Shown here piece after piece: positions 5,862 to 6,765 of a stretch of DNA of 6,765 bases. The position numbers and the translations under genes were made by a program. This DNA comes from an uncultured Lachnospiraceae bacterium. Its GTDB lineage: Bacteria > Bacillota > Clostridia > Lachnospirales > Lachnospiraceae. Below the pieces are notes generated by a model that made no database searches, was not told the DNA's origin, and saw only the letters and a program-made list of their open reading frames with translations. Positions within the stretch are counted from its first letter, which is position 1. Each line of letters opens with the position of its first letter. The stretch is from the NCBI GenBank assembly GCA_947175845.1, contig CAMWOK010000167.1, forward strand, positions 1 through 6,765, written 5' to 3'.

Positions 5862-6221
5862 GTGGAGAGTTTCAAATTGTGTGACAGTGATTACCGTTTT
5901 ATGATGATTGTGTGGGAGTGTGCGCCGGTCAATTCCGGGGAGCTGGTGCGTGTGTGCAGGGAAAAGCTTGGATGGAAAAAGTCGACAACCTACACGCAGA
6001 TCAGGAAAATGTGTGACAAGGGGTATATCGAAAACACGCAGGCAACAGTCCGTGTACGGATTCCCAGAGAGCAGGTGCAGGCGGACGAGAGCAGCTATTT
6101 TGTGGAGCGCACTTTCGACGGTTCGCTTCCTGCGTTTCTGACTGCTTTTCTTGGAGGAAAGACAATTTCAGAGAAGGAAGCGGAGAAGATTAAGCGCATG
6201 ATAGACGCGCATGTGGAGTGA
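5862..6221 (+). CDS. BlaI/MecI/CopY-family transcriptional repressor
   Basis: This is a small winged-helix repressor of 119 residues, the usual length for the family. The N-terminal DNA-binding domain (about 6-74) contains FMMIVWECAPVNSGELV, the hallmark recognition helix WKKSTTYTQIRKMCDKGYI (38-56) and a wing with VRVRIPREQ. The C-terminal dimerisation helices (about 78-119) contain ERTFDGSLPAFLTAFLGGKTISEKEAEKIKRMID. The GTG start is set by a near-perfect Shine-Dalgarno, AAGGAGGTG at 5848-5856. Two inverted-repeat operators upstream imply autoregulation. An M56-type membrane sensor gene follows after 50 bases, the normal partner that relieves repression by proteolysis in bla/mec systems. 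No beta-lactamase gene is visible in this window, and such pairs in gut clostridia often sit away from any resistance gene, so the regulated target is unknown. Confidence 0.93.
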   Translation: MESFKLCDSDYRFMMIVWECAPVNSGELVRVCREKLGWKKSTTYTQIRKMCDKGYIENTQATVRVRIPREQVQADESSYFVERTFDGSLPAFLTAFLGGKTISEKEAEKIKRMIDAHVE

Positions 6222-6271
6222 GTGCGGTGCGGCGTGTGTGATGAACAGGAAAGATAAGGGGGCGGTGGGTT

Positions 6272-6765
6272 GTGCAAAGGATAGACATGCTGTTTTTGAC
6301 GATCGCTGAAAGGAGTCTGACAGCGGGGATTGTGATAGGTGTTGTACTGCTGGTCCGGCTGCTGGTCAGAGGTCTGCCGAGGAAGTTTGCATATATGCTC
6401 TGGATTGTGGCCGCATTCCGGCTGATCACTCCGGTTTCCGCGTATGCGGAGATCAGCATATTTAATCTTTTTTCGGTGAGGGATGTCGGCGGGGAGCTGG
6501 CGCAAACCAGGCAAGGCAGGGCAGTCTGGACGGAGAATGGCGCTGACCGCTCGGACAGTGCTGACCGCTTTGACGGTGCTGACGAGAACAGTGGCGCACA
6601 GGGTGTGTTTCAGACGGCAGCAGACGGGGAAATAAATTCAGGGATACAGATGCAGGGGAATCTGTCAGAATCGAATTTTGACAGGACAGCTTTGCCTGGC
6701 GCGTTGCTTTCTTCCGGCAAGGAGGCACTGCATTTAGACATTGGAACTTTTCTGGCGGACAGGGC
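6272..6765 (+). CDS. M56-family (BlaR1/MecR1-like) membrane sensor peptidase, 5' part only
   Basis: The reading frame is open from the GTG at 6272 to the window edge, giving 164 residues. A stop (TGA, 6242-6244) blocks the frame upstream, and AAGGGGG (about 6256-6262) is a suitable ribosome-binding site nine bases before the GTG. An ATG at 6287 is the alternative. Two membrane segments are visible: LTAGIVIGVVLLVRLLV (16-32) and FAYMLWIVAAFRLITPVSAY (39-58). The RLLVRGLPRKFAYMLWIVAAFRLITPVS stretch is typical of the N-terminus of BlaR1-like proteins. Residues 68 to 164 form a polar region with short tandem repeats (91-108). The zinc-binding HExxH motif and any C-terminal sensor domain would lie beyond the window. 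Position 50 bases after a BlaI-type repressor gene supports the pairing. In bla/mec systems this protein senses an external signal and triggers repressor cleavage; the signal here is unknown. Confidence 0.85.
   Translation, partial: MQRIDMLFLTIAERSLTAGIVIGVVLLVRLLVRGLPRKFAYMLWIVAAFRLITPVSAYAEISIFNLFSVRDVGGELAQTRQGRAVWTENGADRSDSADRFDGADENSGAQGVFQTAADGEINSGIQMQGNLSESNFDRTALPGALLSSGKEALHLDIGTFLADR
6542..6595 (+). repeat. Three tandem 18-bp repeats within the M56-like gene
   Basis: Units begin at 6542, 6560 and 6578. The first two share GCTGACCGCT, two differing bases, then GAC and GT (16 or so of 18 bases alike), and the third is more diverged after GCTGAC. They encode ADRSDS, ADRFDG and ADENSG (residues 91-108), keeping the frame because the unit is a multiple of three. 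The repeat lies in the extramembrane loop after the second membrane segment, where length variation is likely to be tolerated. Confidence 0.65.

Noticed and set aside
6241..6309. Small ORF of 22 codons between the repressor and sensor genes
   Set aside because: It overlaps the start of the sensor gene in another frame, has no clear ribosome-binding site, and its product has no recognisable feature.

Overview
The window looks like chromosomal DNA from a mid-GC Gram-positive bacterium, most likely a gut clostridium of the Lachnospiraceae type. The grounds are the close likeness of the two ABC ATPases to the Gram-positive AmiE/AmiF (OppD/OppF) pair, strong Shine-Dalgarno sites, frequent GTG and TTG starts, a short single-anchor signal peptidase I, and a BlaI/BlaR1-type pair. 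The taxonomic guess is inference. All genes read on the + strand.

Region 1 (1-4437) is the distal part of an oligopeptide ABC importer operon. It holds the last codons of a permease (oppC-like), an OppD-type ATPase, an OppF-type ATPase and a membrane-anchored protein. All three complete genes are unusual. OppD carries an extra segment of about 235 residues, largely a predicted antiparallel coiled coil, between Walker A and the Q-loop. OppF has a C-terminal extension ending in two membrane segments. The third gene starts one base after the oppF stop. It looks like a degenerate ApbE-fold protein (FAD:protein FMN transferase family): the strand and motif layout is recognisable, but key flavin- and metal-binding residues appear lost. 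Together they suggest an elaborated Opp importer with an added membrane and extracytoplasmic part.

Region 2 (4438-5088) holds a type I signal peptidase gene, 83 bases downstream of the ApbE-like gene, followed by a strong intrinsic terminator. Region 3 (5089-5767) is a YihX-like HAD-family phosphatase gene. Region 4 (5768-6765) is a regulatory locus. A promoter overlaps the first of two near-identical inverted-repeat operators, followed by a BlaI/MecI-family repressor gene and the 5' part of an M56/BlaR1-like membrane sensor gene that runs off the window.

I saw no rRNA, tRNA, CRISPR array, insertion sequence or riboswitch. No gene-free stretch exceeds about 120 bases. Family assignments come from remembered motifs, not from a search.
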